Positions 11,877-22,850 of a stretch of 64,000 bases of DNA are shown in pieces (positions within the stretch are counted from its first letter, which is position 1; the number at the start of each line of letters is the position of its first letter). Below the pieces are notes generated by a model. It did not search any database, was not told the DNA's origin, and was given only the letters and a program-made list of their open reading frames with translations. The position numbers and the translations under genes were made by a program. The DNA comes from Gnetum montanum (lineage: Eukaryota; Streptophyta; Gnetopsida; Gnetales; Gnetaceae), in contig MNCI01003588.1 of NCBI GenBank assembly GCA_015680685.1, positions 1,059,558-1,123,557 of the forward strand. The letters run 5' to 3'.

Positions 11877-12237
11877 CACTTGTGTAGCAGCCTCAAGACA
11901 TCTTTAGTTAGCTACAGAACTTGTTAGCAACAGTTACTCTCGTCCCAACACCTCTCCAATAGGCGAAATCAGCAAGTTTTCCTTATTTTGCACCCCCTAA
12001 CTATCCCCAAAGTTGTTCCTATACTTAACCTTGCTCGCAAGAGTAGGGAAGATGTAGTCCTGGAGCATAGGCTCCACTTTGCATTTACTATTGGCAGTTT
12101 TCTTTGCAACAAACATAGCAGCTCACTAGACTTTAGCACATGTAGCATGAACGATATGGTCACAGTGTAGCAGGTTCCACATCAAACATTACATAGCAGC
12201 ATGACATAGTCATGTTTGCACTTTGTGGGACCTAGGA

Positions 12238-12286
12238 CACGTGGCATCCAAACCACATTTTTCTCTTGCTCCTAGCCCTATAAATA
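12238..12286 (+). promoter_or_regulatory. G-box/ABRE-like site and TATA box of the B LTR
   Basis: GACACGTGGC has its CACGTG core at 12238-12243, followed by CTATAAATACC (TATA at 12279-12286). The same pair is kept in the 3' LTR (CACGTG 43685-43690, TATA 43726-43733). This is the probable core promoter. G-box/ABRE elements respond to light or abscisic-acid signals in plants; a role here is inference. Confidence 0.7.
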
Positions 12287-12726
12287 CCCTGGCAAACAAA
12301 CTTTAAAAGGTTGGCTTTTGGAGGGTTGGCTTTTGGATTCATCTTTCCCATGCTTGGCTTCTAGCATTTTCTAGTATGCTTGGCTTTTGAGTGTGTTTGG
12401 CATTCTAGCATTTTTGCTTCTTGGCAATTAGTCTTGGTGAGAAAACTGGCAAGTAGAAGGACCTTGTTAGCAAGCGGTTGATAGTAGTTCAAGTAGCTGT
12501 GACCATACTGATTCGTTGCAAGCTGTGCTTATCCCTGTTGCCATCTGTTGTACACCTCCTTCACTCAAGTAAAGATCAGATTCCCTGATCTTGGGGTGGT
12601 TCATTTTCTCACCCAAACCTGCTCCATTCTATTTTGTTATTTTCATGTTTTACATTATTCTCAGTTGATTCATGTTTTCCTCTTATTGTTCAACGTGCAT
12701 ATAACATCTTTAAAACCAACATTTAC

Positions 12727-13565
12727 TGATGAGTGGAAAGGTACCCCTACACTTAACCATATGAATACAAGCATAGCATGTGCAATTCGGTTGAACTCCA
12801 TAGACTAAGTGTCTACACACCTCATGGAACACTTAAGGTTAATTATTCGTTGTCTTTCTAGACTTACTTGTAGTTTTCATGGTGTATGGTTAAGTAAGTC
12901 TGAGGTATATGATTTTTTGTCTTTTCTGTTTTATCTCCTATGCTAGTGAGGTGAAGGGTTGAAGAGACTAATTACTAACTTTAACTAACTAACTAAGTTT
13001 GAATTAACCTAGCATCAACATTCATTCCCACTTACCATTCACACCCTGAACCAATGCAACCTTGGTTACCAAACGCTAATCATTGCTGGGATCACCAAGC
13101 ATAATGCACGTGCTCGAAGCAGTCGTACTAAGGCACTTAACTAGGAGAGAAGGGTTGAGAGAGATTTAATAACTAATAAAGCATTTAAATGGTAAATAGT
13201 AAATAATAATAAATAAAGTCCTAATTAGCCTATTCCATGTACTGCAACATTTATCCAAGAAGTTCATCTTTATTGTCGTACACAAACATGTGTTCAAGTA
13301 CAATATTTGCTCGAATAAAGATCCATTCACTTTGGAGCTCCTATTGCAAGCACATGGAAAATATTCTATATCTAGAGAGGTAAAACTGGAAGAGTTTTGC
13401 TATGGTCTAGATTTAGATGAGAAAAAAAGGGAGAGCCACCTCTTATTTATAGACTTGGCAGTGGACTGCGATATCGCGTACGCGATATCACGTGGGATGC
13501 GATATCATGGCGGTCGTGATATCGCATACATGATATCATGGCCCATGTGATATCGTGTCCCATCA
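12727..13565 (-). repeat. 3' LTR of element C (839 bp)
   Basis: In element orientation it starts TGATGGGACACG and ends CACTCATCA. It is collinear with 19020-19814 and related to the LTRs of D and E. It contains a TATA box (13444-13451) and a GATATC palindrome array. Confidence 0.9.
13444..13565 (-). promoter_or_regulatory. TATA box with adjacent GATATC palindrome array (C 3' LTR)
   Basis: The minus strand reads TCTATAAATAAGAGG with the TATA at 13444-13451. Immediately upstream in element orientation (13467-13556) are six GATATC-centred dyads, with variants GCGATATCGC, CATGATATCATG and GTGATATCGC, at spacings of about 14-20 bp. The right LTR has two clear copies (19767-19795) and one decayed copy. 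The position just upstream of the TATA box suggests factor binding; that is inference. Confidence 0.7.
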
Positions 13566-13575
13566 TACCCCCATG
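13566..13575 (-). promoter_or_regulatory. Polypurine tract of element C
   Basis: The minus strand reads CATGGGGGTA directly before the LTR start TGATGG. The same GTGGGGGTA or ATGGGGGTT stands before the 3' LTRs of D and E. Confidence 0.8.
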
Positions 13576-15287
13576 ACTGAATATAAACTCATCCTTGAGT
13601 TCCTTACAAAATATTGGGATAGTATGCAATTATTGACTCAAATGAAACTAATGGGATGACATGTGAACGGATCATCATTACAAGACAAGACAAAACTGGT
13701 GTTCATGACAACAAGAGTGAACACCTTATTACATTGACATTAGGCCTTATTTAGCAGCTGAGAAAGAGAGAGAGAAAGAAGTGTTATTGTTGCCAATGCC
13801 AAGATTGTGCCTTTCGTTGTCCATCCGTAAGTATGCCATCGATCTTTTTCCTTGCATAGCTACTTCAACACTGGCCCATTCCAAGTGTTCCCTCTAGATC
13901 CAATCCATTGTTGCATGATTTCCATCTGCACACACAACACAATCTTTATATTAGCAAGGGTAAATGAATCACAATGCAGTTGATACCTTGCTTTGGTGAA
14001 AGGTCCAATGGCTAGGTTGTGGTATGCCTAATTGTGGGTCTAGAGATATAATATTGATGACTATCGAAGGTGTAGGGGTTAGGAGATAATCAAAAAAATT
14101 GGTCCCCGTACCCCCATGAATAATCATGAACCTCCGGTAGAGAGAGAATGGAGAAAGAAAAGGAACAAGATAGATGAAGAAAAAGGGACAACTATAACAT
14201 CAATGAAATGGATGTCAAGATAGAAATGAACAAAATAAAATTAATTGCAAAAATATTAGGGAAAAGAAGTTAACTGGTGCACCAAATAGGAATGTCAGTG
14301 GGTCCTTCCCAAAGCAGGCTTATGCCCTTAATGCCCTGACAAACCCACATTCAAAGAGTTCGTAGGCTCTGGGAATATCATGTGGAACAAGATTTAAAGT
14401 CTTAACCACAAGAATTTACCAAAAAGAAAACAATACATCAACTAAAATATACACTAATGATACAATCGACAATGAGGTGAACAATGGAGAGAAGGATGGA
14501 GAGAAGAGAATGGAATGGAATCCCAAGAACAAGGTGGTGTATAGCCCCTTGTGTATTGCATGGTTAATGTGACTTAGTAGATCCCATTCCAAGTATGGCC
14601 TTAAACAAACCACTTCTAGTGACTTTGCATTAATGCATTTGGCCAATCCATCCTCTTGAAGTAACAAGAATGCCTTCACCCAAGAGCCACCACCATTCTG
14701 ACAAAACAAAGGAGGAGATGGGAAGCCAGAAGGGCCTTAGTTAGAGAAAAAATTTTTATTTTGAGTTCCATAACTAGTGCTTGTAGCCCAAATGATTATT
14801 TTGTCTAAGTGGTGTGCTTTGAACTTTTTTTTGTATTTTATGTGTTTATGCGTGAGAACCACACCATGCAAAGACTTTGTTATTTTTATTGCTCAGCTTC
14901 CCAATAATTGAGTAGAGTCGAAACAACAAGAAAACTCAAGAAGAAAACATCCAAGAACCCAAGAGAATGGCCAACACAAAAGCATCAAATTCCCTTGAAG
15001 TCACACCTTTTTCAATCCTTGAATCCTTCCTTTGTTTGAGAAATGCCCAGTCATCGATTTGTTAAAGTTCTTATTAGAAAAGGACTGTACATTTCCAAGC
15101 TGAGAGAGACCATAGAAATTGGTGGATGGATGGATGAAGTGAACTCATTGCCTGCCATATCAAAAGAAACATACCTTAGTATCAACATCATGACTTAAAG
15201 GTAAAAACCAAACATTAGCAATCAATAGAAACATAGTTCATACCATCATGAAGAACACTTATTGGTGACAAACTTACAAGATGGATA

Positions 15288-15306
15288 ACACACACACACA
15301 CACACA
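15288..15306. repeat. (CA)n microsatellite
   Basis: Nine to ten CA dinucleotides in the 3' region of element C. Confidence 0.9.
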
Positions 15307-15329
15307 AAATGAAAAAGTATAACAATGTT

Positions 15330-15530
15330 GAAAAACAAAAACAAGAAAAGTTAAAGAAATTTGTAAAACAAAAACAAGAAAAGTTAAATAAATTTGAAAA
15401 ACAAAAATGTGTAAGAAAAATGTGTAAAACAAAAACGTGTAAAAAAAACATGGAAAACAAAAACGTGTAAAACAAAAATGTGTAAAACAAAAACGTGGAA
15501 AACAAAAATGTGTAAACCAAAAATTAAAAA
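15330..15530. repeat. AAAACAAAAACGTGT minisatellite
   Basis: Roughly ten units of 15-32 bp, each with an 'aaaacaaaaa' run and a 'cgtgtaa', 'tgtgtaa' or 'caagaaaagtta' joint. On the minus strand it directly follows GEMATYANH and makes a Phe/Cys-rich open frame that is not a real protein. E has a decayed copy at 46610-46800. Confidence 0.8.
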
Positions 15531-15989
15531 GAATGGAGGGCCCTAAATGATTAGCATAGGTGGCCATCTCCCCCATGACTGAATGGAAAGGGAGAGATCC
15601 AAAATAATGGGCGCTTGTTTGAATTTCTTAGAAGCACCCAACTTCTCCCCATTGATGTTTTCAGGTTAAGGGGTGGAAGTTGGCGACGCGCATATTCCAA
15701 TGTATCTATGGCTTCATTGTTGGCATGAGTTGTTCCCCCAGTTTTTTCCATGCATGTTGGTTGATTGCTCTTTCAACTAGCTATCAACCACGGGGTGTCC
15801 ACTACATATGTGGTTGCTACATATAGGCATCTTTATCTCAGAGTTTCAAGGGCACACCTATTGCATGGAGGAGGTGCCGAGCATTCCTCCATGTCATCAC
15901 CCAATGAATCACTATATGTGATGTATGGAACTTTCTTCTTCTCAATCTTTCCATAAATATTTACCTTAGATATGTCCAAGAAAGATCGT

Positions 15990-16290
15990 GAATCCCTAGG
16001 CATGTGTCTATTGTGCTTAGCCATGCCCTTCCCATTATGATTGGGAAGTCCCCTTCATTGTTGTTAACTTCTATCACTAGAAAATTAGTTGGGTATGACC
16101 AACCACACACAGTGATGATGATGTCCTCCACCAATCCCAAGGGAATGGTGATGGACTGGTTTGCTAGCTCTAATTGAATGTTTCTCTTCTTAAGTTGGGG
16201 CAGGTTCCAGGCTTGATACATTTCTCATGATATTAAGTTGACTCCAGAACCTGAGTCAAGTAGAGCCTTATGTGGTTCATTCCCAGTGAC
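15990..16290 (-). pseudogene. Aspartic protease of element C
   Basis: The reverse frame reads HKALLDSGSGVNLIS, then LANQSITIPLGLVEDIII, FLVIEVNNNEGDFPIIMGRAW and LSTIDTCLG. This is the classic plant gypsy protease, with the DSG active site intact and a flap/LGR-like 'IMGRAW' block. A TGA follows LIS. The domain cleaves Gag-Pol. Downstream on - the frame runs into 3' sequence with no RT. Confidence 0.8.
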
Positions 16291-16939
16291 TTGGAGGTAG
16301 ATTAAGGAACTTCTAGGATTAGCTAGTTTCTTATGAAGGTGGCCTACCTTGATCCAGTCAGTTATAGTATGTGTTAACATAACCGTATGCGTTAAGCTCT
16401 GTTGTTGGACTGAAGGGTGCTCTGAAGCCTTATGTGTTGGAGGAGCGTACCTAGATTCAATTGGTTGTTGTTATGAGAGCTTGTCTGGGCTTTTGATTCT
16501 GAAGAAAGGTCTCCTATTTTCACGGTTGTCAGAACCAGTAGTGGGTTGGATGTTTATGGCTCTCGTAGCGTTGCGTTGCTGCAGTTGAGTGTGGAGTTCC
16601 CCTTGCATTGTTGGAGCAGGAGGTGTTATGGGAACTACCAGTGGAAGAGGTGCAGAAGGATTAGGAGGATGGTATGGGTATGGAGTGTCTTCTAGAGGAG
16701 AAGGAGTCCTTCTAAAGTACTCTTGAACTTGGTAGTGACGTTGGGGAGTTATGTGACCTATAGAGTCACTTGGAGAAATTGGCTACTACACGTAGTATCC
16801 ATATGGATCGGGCTGCTGGTAAGGGTATCATTATTTCGACAGTGGCATCCCCCATGACTATGGGTATTACCACTGCTGATGTTGTCCAATGGATTATTAT
16901 GGAGTTCCACTTGGATAGTATATTAATGGTTGGTGGAAC

Positions 16940-18720
16940 TATCTTGGGTTACCTTGGGGATAAGGTAACCTACGAGGTGTCTTCATACACCCCAGACTCT
17001 TGTAGATGTGAGATGATTGGACAACATCCCCTAGGATGGTCATATTGGCAGATCTCACATCCACCGTTATTGTTTGAATCCAAATCCACAACCTCATCGG
17101 AGATAGTTATTTTCTCCTTACCCTTGTCATGTGCAGGGCCTGAATCTCTCTACTTTTTCTTGTCCTTATCACTACTTTGTTCCTCCTTAGATTCCTCTAC
17201 AATATTTAGGAAATTTTTAATTTTACTATCTAAGGAGCTCCATACTTCATCTACCTTAGCTAATACTTTTGTTATTAGCTTCTAAACTGGCAAGGTTTTT
17301 CTGTTCACAAACTCTTCGATTGGTGACTCTTCCTCTTCATCGCAGAATCTCAGTCCCCTCTTCCGGAGGGAAGGATCATGGTTATATTCTTCTGTGCTCT
17401 CTCTTTTTCATAGCTCCTCTTCTTCTTTGGCTACTTGTTCCAACAAGAGATGAATTTCATGGGATCTAAGTTATGATAATCTCCCTTGGGTATAAGTCTC
17501 AAGGGTTCTTCTAGTTTCATACCTTAGCCCATCTACGATGTGATGGAGTTGATCCCGCTATGCGTAGCCATGGCATAGGAAATGATGTAACAATGCATAG
17601 TAGTGGCCCATGGTAGCATCCAAGGGTTCATGAGTACCTTGTTTTCATGCTTGGATCTGCTTACGCAAATTAGACACTCTGGAGTACATTTGATATTTAT
17701 CATTGAACAACTCTAACATCGTACTCCATATCCTAATGGTTTCTGAATCTAAGGAATGGTACCAACTCTCTGCTTCCTTTATGAGTGTCCTGGGAAACAA
17801 CTTCAATTTCTACCACTTGTTCTCTATCTTTTACAAGGCACATGCATCATGAAATTCCTATAAATGATTTTTCGGATCAGCGTTATATCCCCCTTCGAAG
17901 CATGGGATATTGTTCATGTCTAAGCGCTTGATCCAACTATCTTTTAAATGCCTTGTTGATATCCTAACTACCTCCATTATATTTAGCATTCTTCGGGTGG
18001 CAAGTAGGGGTTCTTCATGATCATATCTTTCATGAAGTCTATGATGTCTCCATTTTTCCCTACTTTCCCTTCGTTCATGCCCTTGTCCTTATTCTCGACT
18101 CTCTCATCGAGGTCTCTCATTTTGCCTACCTCTATCCTCACCATTATGCTCTTTATGACTATGCCCTGATGTGGAAGGAGAGGGTGAATGATGAGATGAA
18201 GGGGAAGAAGAAGAAGAACCATTGCCATGATGGTGTTCCTTATCTTCTCTTTTGTGGCTTAGGCCCCTGCCGTGATGATGATCTGAGTGCCCATTCTTGT
18301 CATGTGTTATTGTTCCCTCAGTGAACAACTAGTGTTCACGGGGATTAGAACCAGGGTTATGTATTGTGGAGCATAGGTACTGATACCCTACCTCTTCACT
18401 TTTGTTAGGAGGGGGAACATCTTTCGATAGTGAACCCGTTATGAGTGGTTCATCATCTCCTATTTTGCTTAGGACGTGCGGGACCTCTTTGCCCTTCAAC
18501 AGTGTATGTTGGCTCTCCTACCATGAGTCCCTTAAATGTTGTGCAGTTGTGGGATGGTAATCCCTCATGTCAAAATTTCCTATAACATATTTAGCATAGA
18601 GCAATGTCATGCCTATCTGTGCAAGAGCACAGATAAGCATGTTGGGAACTACACGATCTGGAGGTAACACTATGTTACCTTGCAAATCTCTCCAGCGCAT
18701 CTGTTCATCCTATGGAGGAT
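16940..18720 (-). pseudogene. gag pseudogene of element C
   Basis: N-terminal part from about 18700 (MRWRDLQGNIVLPPD). A His/Ser/Gly-rich linker lies at about 18330-18110 (HHHGNGSSSSSPSSHH). The capsid core at about 17990-17440 includes FEGGYNADPKNHL, FPRTLIKEAESWYHSL and LFNDKYQMYSRVSNLRKQ. A zinc knuckle near 17055-17010 reads CEICQYDHPRGCCP. Stops are mostly TAG at Gln positions (for example Q-E-F-H and A-Q-K-Q). D carries the same knuckle (CNICLYDLPKGQCP). Gag forms the particle and binds element RNA. The 171-codon open frame on + at 16770-17285 is its shadow. Confidence 0.8.
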
Positions 18721-19000
18721 AAAGGTAAAATTGGATATATACTCATTAGGATGAGTATATACCACCCTATATTGTTGAGGAACTGGCTGATTTTAGTTAT
18801 GTGTTTTAGATTGCCAACTGTTTTTTGTATTATCCCTAGGTGGTGTAATGCTCTTGTGAGAAGAAGAAGAAGACATTGTGTCTTATCGGTGTGCTAATTA
18901 ACCGTTATATAATTTTTTGTTTAATTAACCCTAAAGTTTTCTTTAATCTCCCAACGATGTGAGTGATTTCCTATGTTCTACTTAGCGCACAAACACTTAG

Positions 19001-19019
19001 TCCTCGACAACGGTGCCAA
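19001..19019 (-). promoter_or_regulatory. Primer-binding site of element C (tRNA-Asp type)
   Basis: Directly inside the 5' LTR the minus strand reads TTGGCACCGTTGTCGAGGA. It is a mutated form of TGGCGCCGTTGCCGGGG, the complement of the 3' end of plant tRNA-Asp(GUC) with CCA, as used by many Athila-type elements. Confidence 0.75.
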
Positions 19020-19814
19020 TGATGAGTGGCGAGGTACCCCTACACTCAACCATACGAATATGAGCGTAGCACACGTGATCTGATCTAACTCTATAGACTA
19101 AGTGCCTACACACATCATGGAACACTTAAGGTTAATTATTTGTTGTCTTCCCAGACTTACTTGTAGTTGTCATGGTGTATGGTTAAGTAAGTCTGAGGTA
19201 TATGATTTTTATGTGTTTTTTGTTTTATCTCCTATGCTAGTGAGGTGAAGGGTTGAAGAGACTAATTACTAACTTTAACTAACTAACTAAGTCTAAATTA
19301 ACCTAGCGTCAGCATCCGTTCCCACTTACCGTTCACACCCTAAACCAATGCAACCTTGGTTAACAAATGCTAATCGTTGCTGGGATCATCAAGCATAACG
19401 CATGTGCTCCAAGTGATCGTATTGAGGCACTTAACTAGGAGAGAAGGGTTGAGAGAGATTTAATAACTAATAAAGCATTTAAATGGTAAATAGTAAATAA
19501 AAATAAATAAATTCCTAATTAGCCTATTCCATGCACTACAAGGTTTATCCAAGAAGTTCATCTTTATTGTCATACACAAACATGTGTTTAGGTACGATAT
19601 TTGCTCGAATAAAGATCCATTCACTTTGGAGCTCCTACTGTGGACACATGGAAAATATTTTATCTCTAGAGAGGTAAAACAACCAAAGTTTTTCTCTAGT
19701 CTAGATCTAGATGAGAAAACAAGGAAGAGCCACCTTTTATTTATAGACTTGGTGGTGGACTACGATATCGCGTGGGATGCGATATCGCGACCCATGCAAT
19801 ATCGTGTCCCATTA
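19020..19814 (-). repeat. 5' LTR of element C (795 bp)
   Basis: Collinear with 12727-13565. TATA box at 19738-19745 on -. Shorter than its partner because the GATATC array has fewer units. The LTR edge CATCA has mutated to CATTA at 19811-19814. Confidence 0.88.
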
Positions 19815-19819
19815 TTTAT

Positions 19820-19982
19820 GAAAGGTTATTGTACACTAGTTAAGTCTCTATCTGATTGACCAGACCATTCAAGTCACCCCACATCTATTTACATCCAACA
19901 TAGCCCTCACACAGATCTAGAGTTAGGTTGTATGCCCGGTGACCTCTCAGTGTTCCAGCCATCGACGTTTTCGATCGCTATA
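19820..19982 (+). repeat. 5' LTR of element B, part 2
   Basis: Continues the B LTR after element C and matches 44174-44336. It ends GATCGCTATA at 19982. Confidence 0.88.
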
Positions 19983-19987
19983 GTTTT

Positions 19988-20006
19988 TGGTGCTAGAAGA
20001 AGGGCC
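19988..20006 (+). promoter_or_regulatory. Primer-binding site of element B
   Basis: TGGTGCTAGAAGAAGGGCC begins five bases after the LTR. The likely undecayed form TGGCGCTAGAAGGAGGGCC occurs (reverse complement) at 27970-27988. The primer tRNA was not recognised. Confidence 0.65.
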
Positions 20007-20339
20007 CTTTGTGCCCTTTTTGCATATCATGGGTAATCCTACATGCTATTTGTACCCTATCATCTACTAGTGTAGATGTAACACCCTTTTTGTTGTCTAC
20101 GCACCATGTGGTGTAGACTGGTCACAACGACGGTTCCTTTGGGACCCTGCAGGACTAAAGCCTCCAACCGATTGCTCACCTTACCACGTTTACTCTATTT
20201 ACTACCCCATGCTGCTTGCACCTTATGTGACGTAGTAAGCCTTCTAGTGTAACACTCCTACTTAGTGTAACAGGCATAACTCTCCAGCTTACCCAGTCTC
20301 ATTTTCTCTCTTTTACAATTTTCACCTCATGATGAAAGG

Positions 20340-22850
20340 TGATTCCTGCAACCACTATCACCACCACGTTGAACCTAGAGGTTCCCTACTTAGTCCAAAA
20401 CATGATAGGTCCTAACTGGCCGCTCAGCCTGGTGCTGGCACCATGTCAATCCCTTAGATTGTGGCACCTATCACCTAAGCGCTTGGTGCAAGACACAGAG
20501 CAATATGACTTCCTTTGTGCAAAAGTCTAGGTGAATCTACCCTTGGATCACAAAGAACTTGAATACAAATGTAACTTTGAGTTCCTCCATCAAAATGGAA
20601 GGGAGTTCATCCCTACCCCTGACATCATCATCCCATTAACTGAAAAATATCAATGGATCCTAGATTAGTTGATGTGAGTCAGTAAGTCCAGGGAATGGAA
20701 TACAATGTCTCATTATGATGAAGCATTCCAGGATAGACAGGAAGACTTGGACTCCCACTTTTAGGGTGGTGGCCAAACCTATGCTACATTCATCCCTCCC
20801 ATTGCTATCTTTCAGTCAAATCCACTCTTTTCTTCTATCCCCTTCGTGGTTACCACAACCCCACCACAATCTGCACCTTTATCAACCATGGCCAATCATC
20901 TTGTATCTTCTACATACCAACAAGGGGGTCCTTCAGCTTTGTTCCTAGTCACCCTTCCTTCTCAGTCTACCCCAGCAGCATACCCAACGTCAATCACAGC
21001 TATGCTGCCATACGTCCACACTCTACCCATGTCTTAGTTGCATGCGAGCTTCACCTTTGGTCCCTCATCTGCACCTATCCCACCACTAGTGGCTAACCTA
21101 GTCTCAAACACGTGGTAGGCGCCAAACACTTCTTTACCTATTGCACAACCATCTTAGGTATCATACTACATGCAACCCCAAGTACACCAACTTCTGCATG
21201 CAGTACACCTAGGCATAGGGCTATGGGCTACCCTGCCAACTAGGTAAGCTATCAACCCCATAGCCCCACCAACAGCTGCCGCACCAACAGCACCACCCAT
21301 TGGGTGGTGGATGGCCCAAGTAACACCATTCACAGGAGTGGCCCCAACAGTGCCCCCCATGGGCTAGGCCACTTCCCCTTCAACACAACCCCCAACGGTG
21401 CATATGACAGCTACTCAAGCAACCCCATAATCATCTACAACATCACCAGGCCTCGATCAAGGTTTTTAACTTATCCAGACCCTCACTAAGGAAATCAAAC
21501 ACCTCAAAGTCATTAGTTCTAACATGGTATAGGTCATGGATTTTTACCATGATAATCCCATTAGCCTGACCATTCCCATGCTTATGTTACTCCCTAGGGT
21601 GTCACTTCCCCAATTTACGAAATACAATGGGGAGGGTGATCCTAATTCACATTTGGTAATGTTTAGATCTGAATCTCTATTGTTGCAGCAATGGCCACAC
21701 ACTATAATCTGCATCTTTGCCATGTCCCTAATAGGCAAGGCTTTAGATTGGTGTTGTGCACTCCCACGTGCCTCCATCTCAACTTTGGAGGAGCTGCTAA
21801 GTCAGTTCATGACCTGCTTCAAGTATAACTTGAAACCAAAAGTCACATTCAACCAACTGCTGAGTGTCAAGCAAGACCCACTCGAGTCTGTGCAAAGATT
21901 CATACAGTGGTGGAGCACCACCTTGAAGGAAATACGCAAGCCTATCACTGAGGCCCACTTGTTGGCCATCTTCAAGGGGGCAATAAATGATTTTATCAAG
22001 TCAAAGCTTTACTACTTAGCCTTTTGCTCCCTTAGTGAAGCTTTTGCTCAAACCAAGAGCATCTAGGACATGGCCGAAGCTAGCAAAGATCCATCCTATG
22101 TCACATATAAGAACACACACATCAAAAAGGACAAAGAGAAGGGCAAGGCCGCAACAACCATGGTGGCCGTTGTGGCTAACAAGATCAAACCCAACAACAA
22201 CATCAACAAAAAGGTAGCCACATCACTCGCTAACACCACATCTGGCTCAAGTAACACTGATCAGCCCTCAACATCGGCACTTGAGGCATCAACATAGCCT
22301 AAGCCCAACTTCGAGTACAAGGATCACTCCAAATACACCCCTTTACCTATTAAGCCTTCAAAACTTCTGAAGAAACTATTGGGAGATGGGTATATACAGC
22401 ATTAATGGATGTCAGAGGAAGCAATTAAATGACATCAATGGTATTGTGAACTTCTTAGGAACCCCTCCTTGGCCATGCCCAATGAGCCATTAGTTCTTAA
22501 GAACTTTAGGTTGGAACATTTCTGTGACTATCACCAACTATGTGGTCATGATACGGACTATTGTTTAGTGTTGAAAGATGATATCCAATGCATGATCAAT
22601 CAAGGCAAGCTGGTCCTATATGAAAGTAGTCCTATTTTCCCTAAAAACCAATCAATGAATGTTTACAAGGACCCCCTAAACACCAACAACATGGGGTATA
22701 TGATTAACATTGTTGGCATTGTTGGAAACCTAGAACTACCACAACAATTGTTCGTTGTGCATGTCCCTCCTCGAAATGCACCAACCCTAACAACAACAAA
22801 AATGACATCACGATAATCATTTGTCCTTAAGATCCCTCCTCAGACATCCG
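20340..22850 (+). pseudogene. gag pseudogene of element B
   Basis: N-terminal block from about 20560, then a Pro/Thr/Ala-rich linker (20850-21480). The capsid core is at 21540-22060 (LPQFTKYNGEGDPNSHL, LPRASISTLEELLSQFM, CFKYNLKPKV, VQRFIQWWSTTLKEI). A Lys-rich stretch follows near 22110-22200. The CCHC knuckle near 22524-22560 reads CDYHQLCGHDTDYC and is followed by LKDDIQCMINQGKL, typical of Tat-lineage Gag. There are about a dozen stops, mostly TAG. The core alone is open for 176 codons (21536-22066). It packages RNA and builds particles in relatives; this copy cannot. Confidence 0.85.

Larger units (their letters stand above)
10668..12726 (+). repeat. 5' LTR of element B, part 1
   Basis: It matches 42159-44160 throughout. 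It starts TGAAACACC and is cut at 12726 by element C; the last 163 bp resume at 19820. It contains five hairpin loci, a G-box and a TATA box. The two LTRs differ mainly by C/T and G/A changes. Confidence 0.92.
13576..15575 (-). other. Long 3' untranslated region of element C
   Basis: About 2 kb between the post-integrase segment and the PPT, homologous to 46561-48577 of E and in parts to 24927-27060 of D. Shared phrases include a 'gggtccttcccaaagcaggc' block near 14300. A splice-acceptor-like GTGTGTGCAG followed by ATG lies near 13935, at the place where D has an ORF behind a similar acceptor; no long frame follows here. No other gene was seen. Confidence 0.65.
12727..19814 (-). mobile_element. 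Element C: non-autonomous Athila-like element (gag-pro, no RT/RNase H/integrase) inside the B 5' LTR
   Basis: LTRs lie at 12727-13565 (3' LTR on -) and 19020-19814 (5' LTR). A tRNA-Asp-type PBS is at 19001-19019 and a PPT at 13566-13575. TSD TTTAC/TTTAT lies at 12722-12726 and 19815-19819. Removing it restores B's LTR. Inside are gag (about 18720-16940) and protease (about 16290-15990). The frame then jumps straight to the segment that follows integrase in element E (GEMATYANH, E: GEMATHANH). The polymerase block is therefore missing by internal deletion, or the element is a stable non-autonomous form. Confidence 0.88.

Noticed and set aside
15215-15576. Phe/Cys-rich 'membrane protein' frames on -
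   Set aside because: Produced by the AAAACAAAAACGTGT minisatellite; the E copy has decayed without keeping the frame.
16770-17285. 171-codon open frame on +
   Set aside because: It is the complement of the gag of element C; the minus strand there has the zinc knuckle CEICQYDHPRGCCP. No known domain on +.
21166-21360. Gly/Ala-rich frame on - (21166-21360)
   Set aside because: Shadow of the Pro/Thr/Ala-rich gag linker of B on +.
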